Of a DNA stretch of 64,000 nt, positions 1 through 8,062 are shown piece after piece. This DNA is from Lapillicoccus jejuensis (GTDB lineage: Bacteria; Actinomycetota; Actinomycetes; Actinomycetales; Dermatophilaceae). Position 1 is the first letter of the stretch. Each line of letters opens with the position of its first letter. The notes beneath the pieces are model-generated. The model was given only the letters and a program-made list of their open reading frames with translations. It was not told the origin of the DNA and did not search any database. The translations under genes were made by a program, and so were the position numbers. The stretch covers positions 3,162,001 through 3,226,000 of the forward strand of contig NZ_VFMN01000001.1 of NCBI RefSeq assembly GCF_006715055.1, written 5' to 3'.

Positions 1-1091
1 TAGCTCTGCGTGTCGGCGACCTGGCGCGAGAGGCGGGGGACGAGCAGCAGCCCGGCCACGGCGACGACGGCCAGGGCCGCGGCGCCGCCGAGGGCGCGGC
101 GCCGTACGGGCCCGGTGGTGCTCGTGCCCCGCACGAGGAGCGAGGCGAGGACGCCGACCCCGACGAGCATGACGAGCGAGACGAAGGCGTTGGGGTGGGC
201 CAGGAGCAGTCCGGGCAGGGCCAGCAGGGTGGCCGCGGTCAGCCCGGTCCGGTCGACGGTGACCGCCCCCGTGCCCGGCCCGCGCACGACCCGGGTGACG
301 ATGAACGCCGGGCCGAGCACCCCGGGCAGGATCGCCGTCCCGAGCAGGTTGGGCCACAGCACGCCCCAACCCATCAGCACGAAGGGGAACGTCGTCAGCG
401 CGGCGGACGCGAGGCCGGCGCCGAGCAGGACGACCGGGCGGCGGCCGAGGGTCTGGCGGGCGAGCGCGACGCACCCCAGCGGCCAGAACACCGCGGCGGC
501 GGTGACGGCGGTGACGTTGCCGAGCCCGATGATGCCGGTGCCGGGCAGCAGGATCTGCGCGGTGCCGGCCAGGTCGTGGAACCCGCTGGGGTAGCTGCTC
601 GGCGGGCCGATCGAGGAGAACGACCCGCTGTCGAGGAAGGCGCGCAGCCGGTTGAGGTGGGCGACGACGTCGGTGGAGTCGACGAGCTCGTCCGGGGAGC
701 CGATGGCCGGCAGCACCGCCCACAGCGTCGCCGCCGACCCGAGCACCACCGCCACCGCGGCGGTCGCCAGCGTCGCGGTCCCGTCGCGGCGCGCCTTGGG
801 CGGGCGCGGACGACGGGCGGCCTGCCACCACAGCCGCAGGCACAGCCCGAGGAACCACGCGAGGACGACGAAGGCCGCGGCCCCCGCCGCGAACGCGCCG
901 CGCGACCAGGTCACCCCCCAGAACCGCGCGAGGACCGGCGCCACGCCGAGCACGGTGAGCCCGAGGGCCGGCGCGAGGCCCCAGGCGACGAGCCCGCGCA
1001 GGCGCAGGGCGTAGGCCATGAGCAGGCCCGGGACGAGGGTGATGGCGACCAGGACGCCGAAGAGCGGCGCCACCGGCCACCACGCATGCAT
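1..1091 (-). CDS. Multi-pass membrane protein, DUF6541-like, C-terminus cut off by window edge
   Basis: About 363 residues are visible, reading leftwards from an ATG at 1091 that begins [11 protein letters not shown]; an in-frame TAG four codons upstream excludes a longer start. The protein is almost entirely alternating hydrophobic helices and short polar loops. One conserved-looking extracytoplasmic stretch carries [14 protein letters not shown] followed by a helix with GNVTA, a pattern I associate with the large actinobacterial DUF6541 integral membrane family, whose members are predicted polyprenyl-linked glycosyltransferases or of unknown function. A TAGGGT -10 lies 6 nt before the ATG, so the mRNA is probably leaderless. 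The promoter is divergent from rpsB. The family assignment is from pattern memory only; the membrane nature is certain. Confidence 0.72.
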   Translation of the reverse strand, partial: MHAWWPVAPLFGVLVAITLVPGLLMAYALRLRGLVAWGLAPALGLTVLGVAPVLARFWGVTWSRGAFAAGAAAFVVLAWFLGLCLRLWWQAARRPRPPKARRDGTATLATAAVAVVLGSAATLWAVLPAIGSPDELVDSTDVVAHLNRLRAFLDSGSFSSIGPPSSYPSGFHDLAGTAQILLPGTGIIGLGNVTAVTAAAVFWPLGCVALARQTLGRRPVVLLGAGLASAALTTFPFVLMGWGVLWPNLLGTAILPGVLGPAFIVTRVVRGPGTGAVTVDRTGLTAATLLALPGLLLAHPNAFVSLVMLVGVGVLASLLVRGTSTTGPVRRRALGGAAALAVVAVAGLLLVPRLSRQVADTQS

Positions 1092-1097
1092 GGGCTG

Positions 1098-1103
1098 ACC
1101 CTA
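1098..1103 (-). promoter_or_regulatory. -10 hexamer TAGGGT, leaderless start
   Basis: TAGGGT on the minus strand lies 6 nt upstream of the ATG at 1091 of the membrane protein gene, leaving no room for a Shine-Dalgarno sequence. Confidence 0.55.
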
Positions 1104-1372
1104 ACCGCCGGGGGAGGGACGATTTCCGGGGTGCACCCGGCACGCCGTACGATGTCCCTACGGCAACCGGGCTCCTCCTGCGAGGGAGGTGGACGGGGGC
1201 CGAATTCGCGCGTCAACTCCGACTGACGAGGCCCCGCCTCCGAAGCCGGCGCGCACCGTGGAGGTCCGTCCGGCTCGGCCGGGCGGCTGTGGTGCGTCGT
1301 GACGCCAGGCAGGGACCCGCCGACGTGGCGTGGTCCCGACGTCAACCACCACCCCTAGGGAAGGACCTCGGC
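1104..1372 (+). promoter_or_regulatory. rpsB promoter and long 5' leader
   Basis: A plausible -10 (TACGAT, 1148-1153) would give a leader of roughly 210 nt before rpsB. The leader contains small inverted repeats such as CCTCC-TGCGA-GGGAGG and ends in an AAGGA ribosome-binding site at 1361-1365, 7 nt before the ATG. Long leaders before rpsB-tsf are known in other bacteria to mediate feedback by S2; whether this one folds similarly is not established here. No other gene is visible in this stretch. Confidence 0.4.
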
Positions 1373-2272
1373 ATGGCCGTCGTCACCATGCGCCAGCTCC
1401 TCGAGAGCGGCGTCCACTTCGGGCACCAGACCCGTCGCTGGAACCCCAAGATGAAGCGCTTCATCATGACGGAGCGCAACGGCATCTACATCATCGACCT
1501 GCAGCAGTCGCTGACGTACATCAACAACGCCTTCGAGTTCGTCAAGGAGACCGTCGCCCACGGCGGCACCATCCTCTTCGTCGGCACGAAGAAGCAGGCC
1601 CAGGAGCCGATCGCCGAGCAGGCGACGCGCGTCGGGATGCCGTACGTCAACCACCGCTGGCTCGGTGGCATGCTCACCAACTTCCAGACGATCTCCAAGC
1701 GCCTCACGCGCCTCAAGGAGCTCGAGGAGATCGACTTCGACGACGTCGCCGGCTCGGGCCGCACGAAGAAGGAGCTCCTCATCCTCCAGCGCGAGAAGGA
1801 CAAGCTGGAGAAGACCCTCGGTGGCATCCGCACGATGGCCCGCGTGCCCTCGGCCGTGTGGATCGTCGACACCAAGAAGGAGCACCTCGCCGTCGACGAG
1901 GCGCGCAAGCTGGGCGTCCCGGTCATCGCGATCCTCGACACCAACTGCGACCCCGACGAGGTCGACTACAAGATCCCGGGCAACGACGACGCGATCCGCT
2001 CCGTCACGCTGCTGACCCGCGTCGTCGCCGACGCCGTCGCCGAGGGCCTCGTGGCCCGCGCCGGTGGCGGCTCGTCCGAGACCGGTGCCGAGGAGCCCCT
2101 CGCCGAGTGGGAGCGCGAGCTGTACGCCGACGCCGCCGCCACCGAGGCGCCCGCCACCGAGGCGCCCACCGCCGACGCCGCTCCGGCCGAGGCCGCCGCC
2201 GAGGCGCCCACCGCCGAGGAGGCGCCGGCCGCCGAGGCCCCCGTGGCCGAGGACCAGACCAGCAACGCCTGA
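1373..2272 (+). CDS. rpsB: 30S ribosomal protein S2
   Basis: This 299-residue protein is S2, a structural component of the small-subunit head that is required late in 30S assembly and for S1 or mRNA docking. It starts [20 protein letters not shown], the canonical S2 opening, and the core continues to about residue 240 ([32 protein letters not shown]). The last ~55 residues are a disordered tail built from repeated EAPAAEAP-like units, a tail type common in actinobacterial S2. The ATG is chosen over in-frame upstream codons because it follows an AAGGA ribosome-binding site and gives the family N-terminus. tsf follows after 27 nt, the usual rpsB-tsf operon. Confidence 0.98.
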   Translation: MAVVTMRQLLESGVHFGHQTRRWNPKMKRFIMTERNGIYIIDLQQSLTYINNAFEFVKETVAHGGTILFVGTKKQAQEPIAEQATRVGMPYVNHRWLGGMLTNFQTISKRLTRLKELEEIDFDDVAGSGRTKKELLILQREKDKLEKTLGGIRTMARVPSAVWIVDTKKEHLAVDEARKLGVPVIAILDTNCDPDEVDYKIPGNDDAIRSVTLLTRVVADAVAEGLVARAGGGSSETGAEEPLAEWERELYADAAATEAPATEAPTADAAPAEAAAEAPTAEEAPAAEAPVAEDQTSNA

Positions 2273-2299
2273 GCCGAAGAGAAGCGAGAACAGACACTG

Positions 2300-3130
2300 A
2301 TGGCGAACTACACCGCCGCTGACATCAAGGCGCTCCGGGAGAAGACCGGCGCCGGCATGCTCGACGTCAAGAAGGCCCTCGACGAGGCCGACGGCGACCA
2401 GGCCAAGGCCATCGAGGTCCTGCGCATCAAGGGCCTCAAGGGCGTGAGCAAGCGCGAGGGCCGCACGACCTCCAACGGTCTGGTCGTCGCCAAGGCCGAG
2501 GGCGGCGTCGGCACCCTCGTCGAGATCCTCTGCGAGACCGACTTCGTCGCGAAGTCGGCCCCGTTCGTGGCGCTGTCCGACCAGGTCCTCGCCCAGGCCG
2601 TGGCCGTCAAGGCCGCGTCCGCCGAGGAGCTGCTCGCCAGCACCCTCGAGGACGGCCGCACCGTCCAGGAGCTGCTCGACGAGGCCAACGCCACCATCGG
2701 CGAGAAGATCGAGATCAAGCGCGTCGCCCGCCTCGAGGCGCCGACCGTCGTCTCGTACCTGCACAAGACCAACCCCGACCTGCCCGCGCAGATCGGTGTC
2801 CTCGTCGCCACCCAGGGTGGGGACGAGCAGGTCGCCCGCGACGTCGCCATGCACGTCGCCGCGTTCAGCCCCACGGTCCTGCACCGCGACGAGGTCCCGG
2901 CCGAGACGGTCGAGAACGAGCGTCGCGTCGCCGAGGCCACGGCGAAGGAGGAGGGCAAGCCGGAGGCCGCCCTGCCGAAGATCGTCGAGGGTCGTGTCAA
3001 CGGCTTCTTCAAGGAGAACGTCCTGCTCGAGCAGGCCTTCGCCAAGGACCAGAAGAAGTCCGTCGCGCAGGTGCTCAAGGAGGCCGGCTGCGAGGCGAGC
3101 GGGTTCGTCCGCTTCCGCGTCGGCGCCTGA
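2300..3130 (+). CDS. tsf: Translation elongation factor Ts
   Basis: EF-Ts (276 residues) is the guanine-nucleotide exchange factor that recycles EF-Tu-GDP. The N-terminal UBA-like domain (ALREKTGAGMLDVKKAL, about residues 10-27) is followed by the TDFVA signature near residue 80 that inserts into EF-Tu, and by the core and dimerisation regions ending in GFVRFRVGA. Length is normal for actinobacteria. It lies 27 nt downstream of rpsB and is followed by a strong hairpin, so rpsB-tsf looks like a complete transcription unit. pyrH, which in many actinobacteria lies only a few genes downstream, is here 18.7 kb away. Confidence 0.98.
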   Translation: MANYTAADIKALREKTGAGMLDVKKALDEADGDQAKAIEVLRIKGLKGVSKREGRTTSNGLVVAKAEGGVGTLVEILCETDFVAKSAPFVALSDQVLAQAVAVKAASAEELLASTLEDGRTVQELLDEANATIGEKIEIKRVARLEAPTVVSYLHKTNPDLPAQIGVLVATQGGDEQVARDVAMHVAAFSPTVLHRDEVPAETVENERRVAEATAKEEGKPEAALPKIVEGRVNGFFKENVLLEQAFAKDQKKSVAQVLKEAGCEASGFVRFRVGA

Positions 3131-3153
3131 GGCTCCACAGCACGTCGTACGAC

Positions 3154-3189
3154 AGGACGCCGGTCGCCCCACGGGGTGGCCGGCGTCCT
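3154..3189 (+). terminator. Hairpin terminator after tsf
   Basis: Perfect 10-bp stem AGGACGCCGG / CCGGCGTCCT with a second CCCC/GGGG stem inside the loop, located 23 nt past the tsf stop. It has no long T tract, as is usual in very GC-rich genomes. Confidence 0.75.
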
Positions 3190-3194
3190 TCGTC

Positions 3195-3424
3195 GTCCCT
3201 CCCGTACGGCGGACTGCTGCGGGGAGGTGACGTCGACGTCCCTCCCGTACGGCGGACTGCTGCGGGGAGGTGACGTCGACGTCCCTCCCGTACGGCGGAC
3301 TGCTGCGCAGGGGTGATGTCCCGCGTCCGCAGCAGTTCGGGTCGGGGAGGGACGTCGAGGTCTCGTTCCCGCAGCAGTCCGGGTCGGGGAGGGACGTCGA
3401 CGTCCCGTCCCCGCAGCAGTCCGG
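3195..3424. repeat. Tandem 43-bp repeats followed by inverted copies (family 1)
   Basis: Two exact 43-bp units (3195-3237 and 3238-3280) and a degenerate third (3281-3320) contain the core GGACTGCTGCGGGGA. They are followed by copies of the same core in the opposite orientation (about 3327-3358, 3369-3400 and 3409-3424). The forward and reverse blocks could pair into a long hairpin. The array fills the gap between the convergent tsf and phosphoribosyltransferase genes and stops exactly at the latter's stop codon. Related units lie at 26897-27040. Confidence 0.85.
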
Positions 3425-3925
3425 TCAGGTGCGCGCCGTGACCGGCGGCAGCGTGCTCCACGGGAAGTTGATCCAGCGGTCGGTGCGGCGCCAGACGTAG
3501 TCGCACCTCACGAGCGAGCGCGGCTTCTCGTAGATCACGGCGGTGCGGACCTCGCCGACCCGGCCGGCGACGAACTCCTGCACCGAGAGCAGCGTCGCGC
3601 CGGTGTCGGCGACGTCGTCGGCGACGAGGACCTTGGCGTCGGCGAGGTCGACGAAGTCGGGCACCGGCGGCAGGATCCGCGGCATCTCGAGGCGCTGGTC
3701 CACCCCGGTGTAGAACTCGACGTTCATGACGAACGTGTTCTTGAGGTCCAGCGCGTAGCCCAGCGCGCCGCCGATGAGCAGCCCGCCGCGGGCGATCGAC
3801 AGGACCATGTCGGGTCGGAACCCGTCGTCGACGACGGCCTGGGCGATGTCGCGGACGGCCTGACCGAACAGCTCGTAGGTGAGGACCTCGCGGTCCGCGG
3901 CGTCGGTGGCCTCGCTCGTGCTCAT
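3425..3925 (-). CDS. Purine-type phosphoribosyltransferase
   Basis: This 166-residue type I phosphoribosyltransferase carries the PRPP-binding motif VLVADDVADTGATL (about residues 99-112) and an N-terminal SIARGGLLIGGAL loop that binds pyrophosphate. The overall pattern, including VRCDYVWRRTDRWINFPW near the C-terminus, resembles xanthine or hypoxanthine-guanine salvage phosphoribosyltransferases, which make nucleotides from free bases and PRPP in the cytoplasm. Substrate specificity cannot be read from the sequence. The ATG at 3925 follows a TAGAGT -10 at a 7-nt distance, suggesting a leaderless mRNA. It is a single-gene unit, convergent with tsf across the repeat array. Confidence 0.85.
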   Translation of the reverse strand: MSTSEATDAADREVLTYELFGQAVRDIAQAVVDDGFRPDMVLSIARGGLLIGGALGYALDLKNTFVMNVEFYTGVDQRLEMPRILPPVPDFVDLADAKVLVADDVADTGATLLSVQEFVAGRVGEVRTAVIYEKPRSLVRCDYVWRRTDRWINFPWSTLPPVTART

Positions 3926-3932
3926 GACCGCG

Positions 3933-3938
3933 ACTCTA
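3933..3938 (-). promoter_or_regulatory. -10 hexamer TAGAGT, leaderless start
   Basis: TAGAGT on the minus strand, 7 nt before the ATG at 3925 of the phosphoribosyltransferase gene. Confidence 0.55.
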
Positions 3939-4094
3939 GGGCGGTGGTCGGTTCCCGGTCACCCACTGCACCGGCAGAGTTCGCCTCCGCGTCACCGTCC
4001 TCGCAGGGTCCTTCGACCTTCGGGGGGTCGGATGGGCGGCGCGCCGGGCCAGGGCGGCGCACCCGACTCCCACCCGACCGATCGAGAGGTCATC

Positions 4095-5771
4095 ATGCGC
4101 AGCACCACCCTCCGCGGGCTCTCCGCGGCCACCGGCGCGCTCGTCGCCGGCGCGCTCGCCGTGCCCGCGGCCAGCGCCGGCCCGTCGCACCGCCCCGCAC
4201 CCGGCGCCCACCGCCCGCAGCAGCACGTCCTGCTGCTCTCGGTGGACGGCCTGCACCAGAGCGACCTGTCCTGGTACGCCGCGACCCACCCCACGTCCGC
4301 GTTCGCCTCCCTGCTGCGCGGCGGCGTCGACTACGACCGGGCCTCGACGCCCGCGCCGTCGGACTCCTTCCCCGGCATGGTCGGACAGGTGACCGGCGGG
4401 AACCCGCGCTCGACCGGCATCTACTACGACGTCACGTGGAACCGCGCGCTGCTGTCCGCCGGGACGACGCAGTGCACCGGGGTCGCCCCCGGCGCCCCGG
4501 TCGCGTACGACGAGTCGGTCGACAAGGACCCGAGCCGGCTCGACGCCGGGCAGGGCCTCGCCGGGCTGCCGGCGTCCATCCTCTCGATGACCGTCCAGCC
4601 CCGCGACGTCATCGACACCGCCGAGCTGCCCGTCGACCCCGCGACCTGCACGCCGGTGCTGCCCCACCAGTACCTCGAGGTCAACACCCTCTTCGAGGTC
4701 GCCCACCGGGCCGGCCTGCGCACCGCCTGGTCCGACAAGCACGCGGCCTACGAGATCCTCGACGGCCCCTCCGGGCACGGCGTCGACGACTTCTTCACCC
4801 CGGAGATCAACTCCGACGCGCCCGCCGGCGGCGACTGGACGACCGACAACGCCGCCACGCAGCAGTACGACGCCTACAAGGTAAAGGCCGTGCTCAACGA
4901 GATCGACGGCTACGACCACTCGCGCACGAGCAAGGTCGGCACCCCCGCCGTCTTCGGCATGAACTTCCAGTCGGTCTCGACCGCCCAGAAGCTGCCGACC
5001 TCCGGCGGCCGGGCGGGCGGCTACCTGCCCGGCGGCACCGTCCCGGGACCGGTCCTGTCGTCGGCCCTCTCCTTCGTCGACGCGTCGGTGGGCTCGATGG
5101 TCCGGCAGCTGCGCGGGGACGGTCTCGCGTCGAGCACGACGATCGTCCTGTCCGCCAAGCACGGTCAGTCGCCCACCGACCCGACCGCGTTGACCCGCAT
5201 CGACGACGGCGCGATCATCGACGCGATCAACGCCGACTGGGCCGTGTCGCACCCGAGCGAGACCCGGCTGGTGACCTTCTCCGCCGACGACGACAGCATG
5301 CTGCTGTGGCTGAGTGACCGGTCGCCGGCCGCCACCCGCTTCGTCCAGCAGTGGCTGCTCAGCCACCCCGCCACCGGCAGCACCATCTCGCTGACCAGTC
5401 GGACGGTGCCCGCCTCGGGTCTGACGAAGGTCTACGCCGGCGCCGACGCGGCGTCGTACTACGGGGTGTCGGTGGACGAGCCGCGTCACCCCGACGTCGT
5501 CGGCGTCGCGCAGGACGGCGTCGTCTACACCGGCGGCACGAAGAAGATCGCCGAGCACGGCGGGATGAACGCGCAGGACCGGCACGTCCCGATCGTCGTC
5601 GCCCGCGCCTCGTCCGTCGGTCTCGGGAGCTCGCGCGGCTCGGTGGTCGCGAGCCCGGTCGAGACGACCCAGATCGCCCCGACGATCCTCGCCCTCCTCG
5701 GCCTCGACCCGCGCGCCCTGCAGGCCGTGCGGCTCGAGCACACCGCGGTGCTGCCCGGCGCGCTGCGCTGA
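4095..5771 (+). CDS. Secreted type I phosphodiesterase / nucleotide pyrophosphatase family protein
   Basis: This 558-residue exported enzyme belongs to the alkaline-phosphatase superfamily. Residues 1-30 form a signal peptide (hydrophobic stretch ending AVPAASAGP). The mature part shows metal-site motifs: LLLSVDGLH near residue 48, the nucleophile loop PSDSFPGM near residue 92, SDKHAAYE in the middle, LSAKHGQSP, and the late AEHGGM with a histidine ligand. Members hydrolyse phosphodiester or pyrophosphate bonds of nucleotides or lipids outside the cell; the natural substrate is unknown. The ATG at 4095 is preferred because it has GAGAGG about 5 nt upstream and opens directly into the signal peptide. 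It appears monocistronic. Confidence 0.85.
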   Translation: MRSTTLRGLSAATGALVAGALAVPAASAGPSHRPAPGAHRPQQHVLLLSVDGLHQSDLSWYAATHPTSAFASLLRGGVDYDRASTPAPSDSFPGMVGQVTGGNPRSTGIYYDVTWNRALLSAGTTQCTGVAPGAPVAYDESVDKDPSRLDAGQGLAGLPASILSMTVQPRDVIDTAELPVDPATCTPVLPHQYLEVNTLFEVAHRAGLRTAWSDKHAAYEILDGPSGHGVDDFFTPEINSDAPAGGDWTTDNAATQQYDAYKVKAVLNEIDGYDHSRTSKVGTPAVFGMNFQSVSTAQKLPTSGGRAGGYLPGGTVPGPVLSSALSFVDASVGSMVRQLRGDGLASSTTIVLSAKHGQSPTDPTALTRIDDGAIIDAINADWAVSHPSETRLVTFSADDDSMLLWLSDRSPAATRFVQQWLLSHPATGSTISLTSRTVPASGLTKVYAGADAASYYGVSVDEPRHPDVVGVAQDGVVYTGGTKKIAEHGGMNAQDRHVPIVVARASSVGLGSSRGSVVASPVETTQIAPTILALLGLDPRALQAVRLEHTAVLPGALR

Positions 5772-5869
5772 GCCGGCCGCGCGGCGGGCCCCCTCCACCC
5801 CGGGTGGACGGGGGCCCGTCGCCGGTGTTGACTCGGGAGCGGTCGGGGGACCACGACGAGAGGGACACC

Positions 5870-6745
5870 ATGGAGTACCGCCGCCTCGGACGGCTCGGCC
5901 ACGAGAGCAGCGTGCTGCTGTACGGCGCCGCGGCCCTGTCCGGTGTCGACCAGCAGACCGCCGACCGCTCGGTCCAGGAGGCGCTCGACGCGGGGATCAA
6001 CCACCTCGACGTCGCGGCGTCGTACGGCGACGCGGAGCTGCGCCTGGGGCCGTGGATCCCGCGGATCCGCGACAAGGTCTTCCTCGCCAGCAAGACCGGC
6101 GACCGCACCCGCGACGAGGCGTGGGCGAGCATCAACCGCTCGCTCGAGCGGCTGCAGACCGACCGGCTCGACCTCATCCAGCTGCACGCGGTCGGCGACC
6201 TCGAGGAGCTCGACAAGGTGACCGGACCCGGTGGGGCGCTCGAGGCCGCCGTACGGGCGCAGGAGGAGGGCCTCGTCGGCGCGGTCGGCATCACCGGCCA
6301 CGGCACCCAGGCGGCCGCGACCCACCTCGAGGGGTTGCGGCGCTACCCCTTCGCGACCGTCCTCACCCCGCTCAACCCCGTGCTGTGGCGCGAGGAGTCG
6401 TTCCGCGACGCCTGGGCTGCGCTCGTCGACGAGGTGAGGCGCCAGGACGCCGGCCTCATGACGATCAAGACCGTGGCCCGGCGCAACTGGCCGGAGCGCG
6501 CGGACGGCGAGCGCCGCGGCGGCTACGACACCTGGTACGAGCCGTACGACGACGCCGGGCGCATCCGCGCCGCGACGTCCTGGGTGCTCGCGCACGAGGA
6601 GGTCACCGGCCTCGCGACCGCCGGCGACGTGCGGCTGCTGCACCACCTCGTCGCCGCCGAGGCCGACCGGATGGACCCGGTCGACGCCGAGGCCGCGCTC
6701 CAGGACGACGCCGAGTACTCCTCGCCCTTCCTGCACTCCATCTGA
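5870..6745 (+). CDS. Aldo/keto reductase family oxidoreductase
   Basis: This 291-residue protein adopts the NADP-dependent TIM-barrel AKR pattern. The catalytic tetrad is readable: Asp and Tyr in HLDVAASYGDAE, Lys in FLASKTGDR and His in LDLIQLHAVGD. The N-terminus MEYRRLGRLG is characteristic of the family. The C-terminal cofactor-binding half is less typical, with YDTWYEPYDD and no obvious IPG segment, so the preference for NADPH and the substrate are uncertain. An AGAGGG ribosome-binding site precedes the ATG. The gene is convergent with mftD and is separated from it by a palindrome. Its location beside a mycofactocin cluster could be incidental. Confidence 0.85.
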   Translation: MEYRRLGRLGHESSVLLYGAAALSGVDQQTADRSVQEALDAGINHLDVAASYGDAELRLGPWIPRIRDKVFLASKTGDRTRDEAWASINRSLERLQTDRLDLIQLHAVGDLEELDKVTGPGGALEAAVRAQEEGLVGAVGITGHGTQAAATHLEGLRRYPFATVLTPLNPVLWREESFRDAWAALVDEVRRQDAGLMTIKTVARRNWPERADGERRGGYDTWYEPYDDAGRIRAATSWVLAHEEVTGLATAGDVRLLHHLVAAEADRMDPVDAEAALQDDAEYSSPFLHSI

Positions 6746-6751
6746 CCCCTG

Positions 6752-6799
6752 CTGCGTCCGCACCTCTGTGGCACCGGTGCCCCAGCGGTGCGGACGCAG
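6752..6799. repeat. Nested palindrome (family 2), possible bidirectional terminator
   Basis: Outer arms CTGCGTCCGCACC (6752-6764) and GGTGCGGACGCAG (6787-6799) enclose a second perfect palindrome GGCACCGGTGCC (6770-6781). It lies between the convergent aldo/keto reductase and mftD. Two further copies of the same design occur at 25546-25649. Confidence 0.85.
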
Positions 6800-6816
6800 G
6801 GGTCCCCGGGTGGGGC

Positions 6817-8016
6817 CTAGGTGCGGCTGCGCGACCGCGCGCCCGTGCCGAGCTCGCGCCGGAACCCGTCCGGCACGACGACGTCGTCCGGGGTGAGGTC
6901 GTGGATCGACCCGTGCCCGAGCCCGAGCAGGCACGAGTCGACCCCGCGCCGCAGGATGTCGAGGACGTTCTCGACGCCCGGCTGGCCGTTGGCCGCGAGG
7001 CCCCACAGGTAGGCGCGGCCGATCATCACCGCGCGGGCGCCGAGGGCGACGGCCTTGACGACGTCGGACCCGCGCCGCACGCCCCCGTCGAGCAGCACCT
7101 CGACGTCGTCGCCGACGGCCTCGACGATGCCCGGCAGCAGCCGGATCGTCGCCGGCGTCGTGTCGAGGTTGTTGCCGCCGTGGTTCGACACCGAGATCGC
7201 CGTGACCCCGGCGTCGACGGCGCGACGGGCGTCGTCGTGCCGCGAGATGCCCTTGAGCATGAACGGCCCGCCCCAGGTCTCGCGCATCCACGCGATGTCC
7301 TCCCACGTGGGCGGCGGGGTGGTCATCCACTCGCCGTACGCGCCGAAGAAGGTCGGCGCCGGGCGCCCGCCGTCGGTGAGGTTGGGGGTCGTGAGGTCGG
7401 GCAGCGCGCCGCTGCGCACGTAGTCGAGCAGCCACTTCGGGCGAAGCAGCCCCTCGTGCGCGAACCCGAGCATCGCCTTGAGATCGAGCTTCTCCGGGAT
7501 CTTCGGGCTGCCCCAGTCACGGCCGTAGGAGAACGTCCAGTCGAGCGTCGCGATGAGCCCCACCGCTCCGGCGGCCCGGGCCCGCGCCATCCGCGCCTCC
7601 ATCACGTCCCGGGAACCCATCCAGTACAGCTGGAAGAACGTCTGCGGGTTGGCGGCGACGACGTCCTCGACCGACCGGGACGCGAACGACGACAGCCCGA
7701 TCGCCGTCCCGCGCGCCGCGGCCGCGCGGGCCACGGCGACCTCGCCCTCGGGGTGCACGGCCTGCACGCCGGTCGGCGAGATGATGACCGGGAAGGAGAT
7801 CGGCTGGCCCATGACCGTCGTCGCCTGGTCCCGCTCGGCCACCAGCCCGGCGACGTGCGGCGCGAACCCCACCTCGCCGAACGCGTTCATGTTGTCCTCG
7901 TAGGTCACCCCCTTCTCGGAGCCCGCCAGCAGCGCGCTGTAGACCGACGCGGGCAGGCGGCGTCGGGCACGGCGCTGCGCCTCGGCGACGGTCTCCATCC
8001 ACAGGTTCTTGGCCAT
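6817..8016 (-). CDS. mftD: Mycofactocin FMN-dependent dehydrogenase/oxidase MftD
   Basis: This 399-residue protein of the FMN-dependent alpha-hydroxyacid dehydrogenase family is the last gene of the mycofactocin operon. MftD oxidatively deaminates the AHDP intermediate to premycofactocin, creating the redox-active alpha-keto amide. Family motifs include SNHGGNNLDTTPA, VLLDGGVRRGSDVVKA and ALGARAVMIGRAY, which bind FMN and the substrate acid group. I place the start at the ATG giving MAKNLWMETVAEAQ, which has GAGAGG upstream, rather than an upstream in-frame GTG. It is 46 nt downstream of mftF. In mycobacteria mftD lies between mftC and mftE; here it has moved to the end of the operon. Confidence 0.92.
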   Translation of the reverse strand: MAKNLWMETVAEAQRRARRRLPASVYSALLAGSEKGVTYEDNMNAFGEVGFAPHVAGLVAERDQATTVMGQPISFPVIISPTGVQAVHPEGEVAVARAAAARGTAIGLSSFASRSVEDVVAANPQTFFQLYWMGSRDVMEARMARARAAGAVGLIATLDWTFSYGRDWGSPKIPEKLDLKAMLGFAHEGLLRPKWLLDYVRSGALPDLTTPNLTDGGRPAPTFFGAYGEWMTTPPPTWEDIAWMRETWGGPFMLKGISRHDDARRAVDAGVTAISVSNHGGNNLDTTPATIRLLPGIVEAVGDDVEVLLDGGVRRGSDVVKAVALGARAVMIGRAYLWGLAANGQPGVENVLDILRRGVDSCLLGLGHGSIHDLTPDDVVVPDGFRRELGTGARSRSRT

Positions 8017-8062
8017 CGGGGGTCCTCTCGGTCGGGCTGTCTCGGTGCTCGAAGAAGCGTGC

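Noticed and set aside
10-1226. Plus-strand frames in the first 1.2 kb
   Set aside because: They encode repetitive Arg/Gly/Pro-rich products, whereas the minus strand encodes a clean multi-helix membrane protein with a proper start.
3195-3320. Short CRISPR-like array
   Set aside because: Repeats abut with no spacers and continue as inverted copies; no cas genes are nearby.
5870-6745. Aldo/keto reductase as a mycofactocin-dependent enzyme
   Set aside because: It has an AKR fold that uses freely exchanging NADP(H), is on the opposite strand, and is separated by a palindromic terminator.
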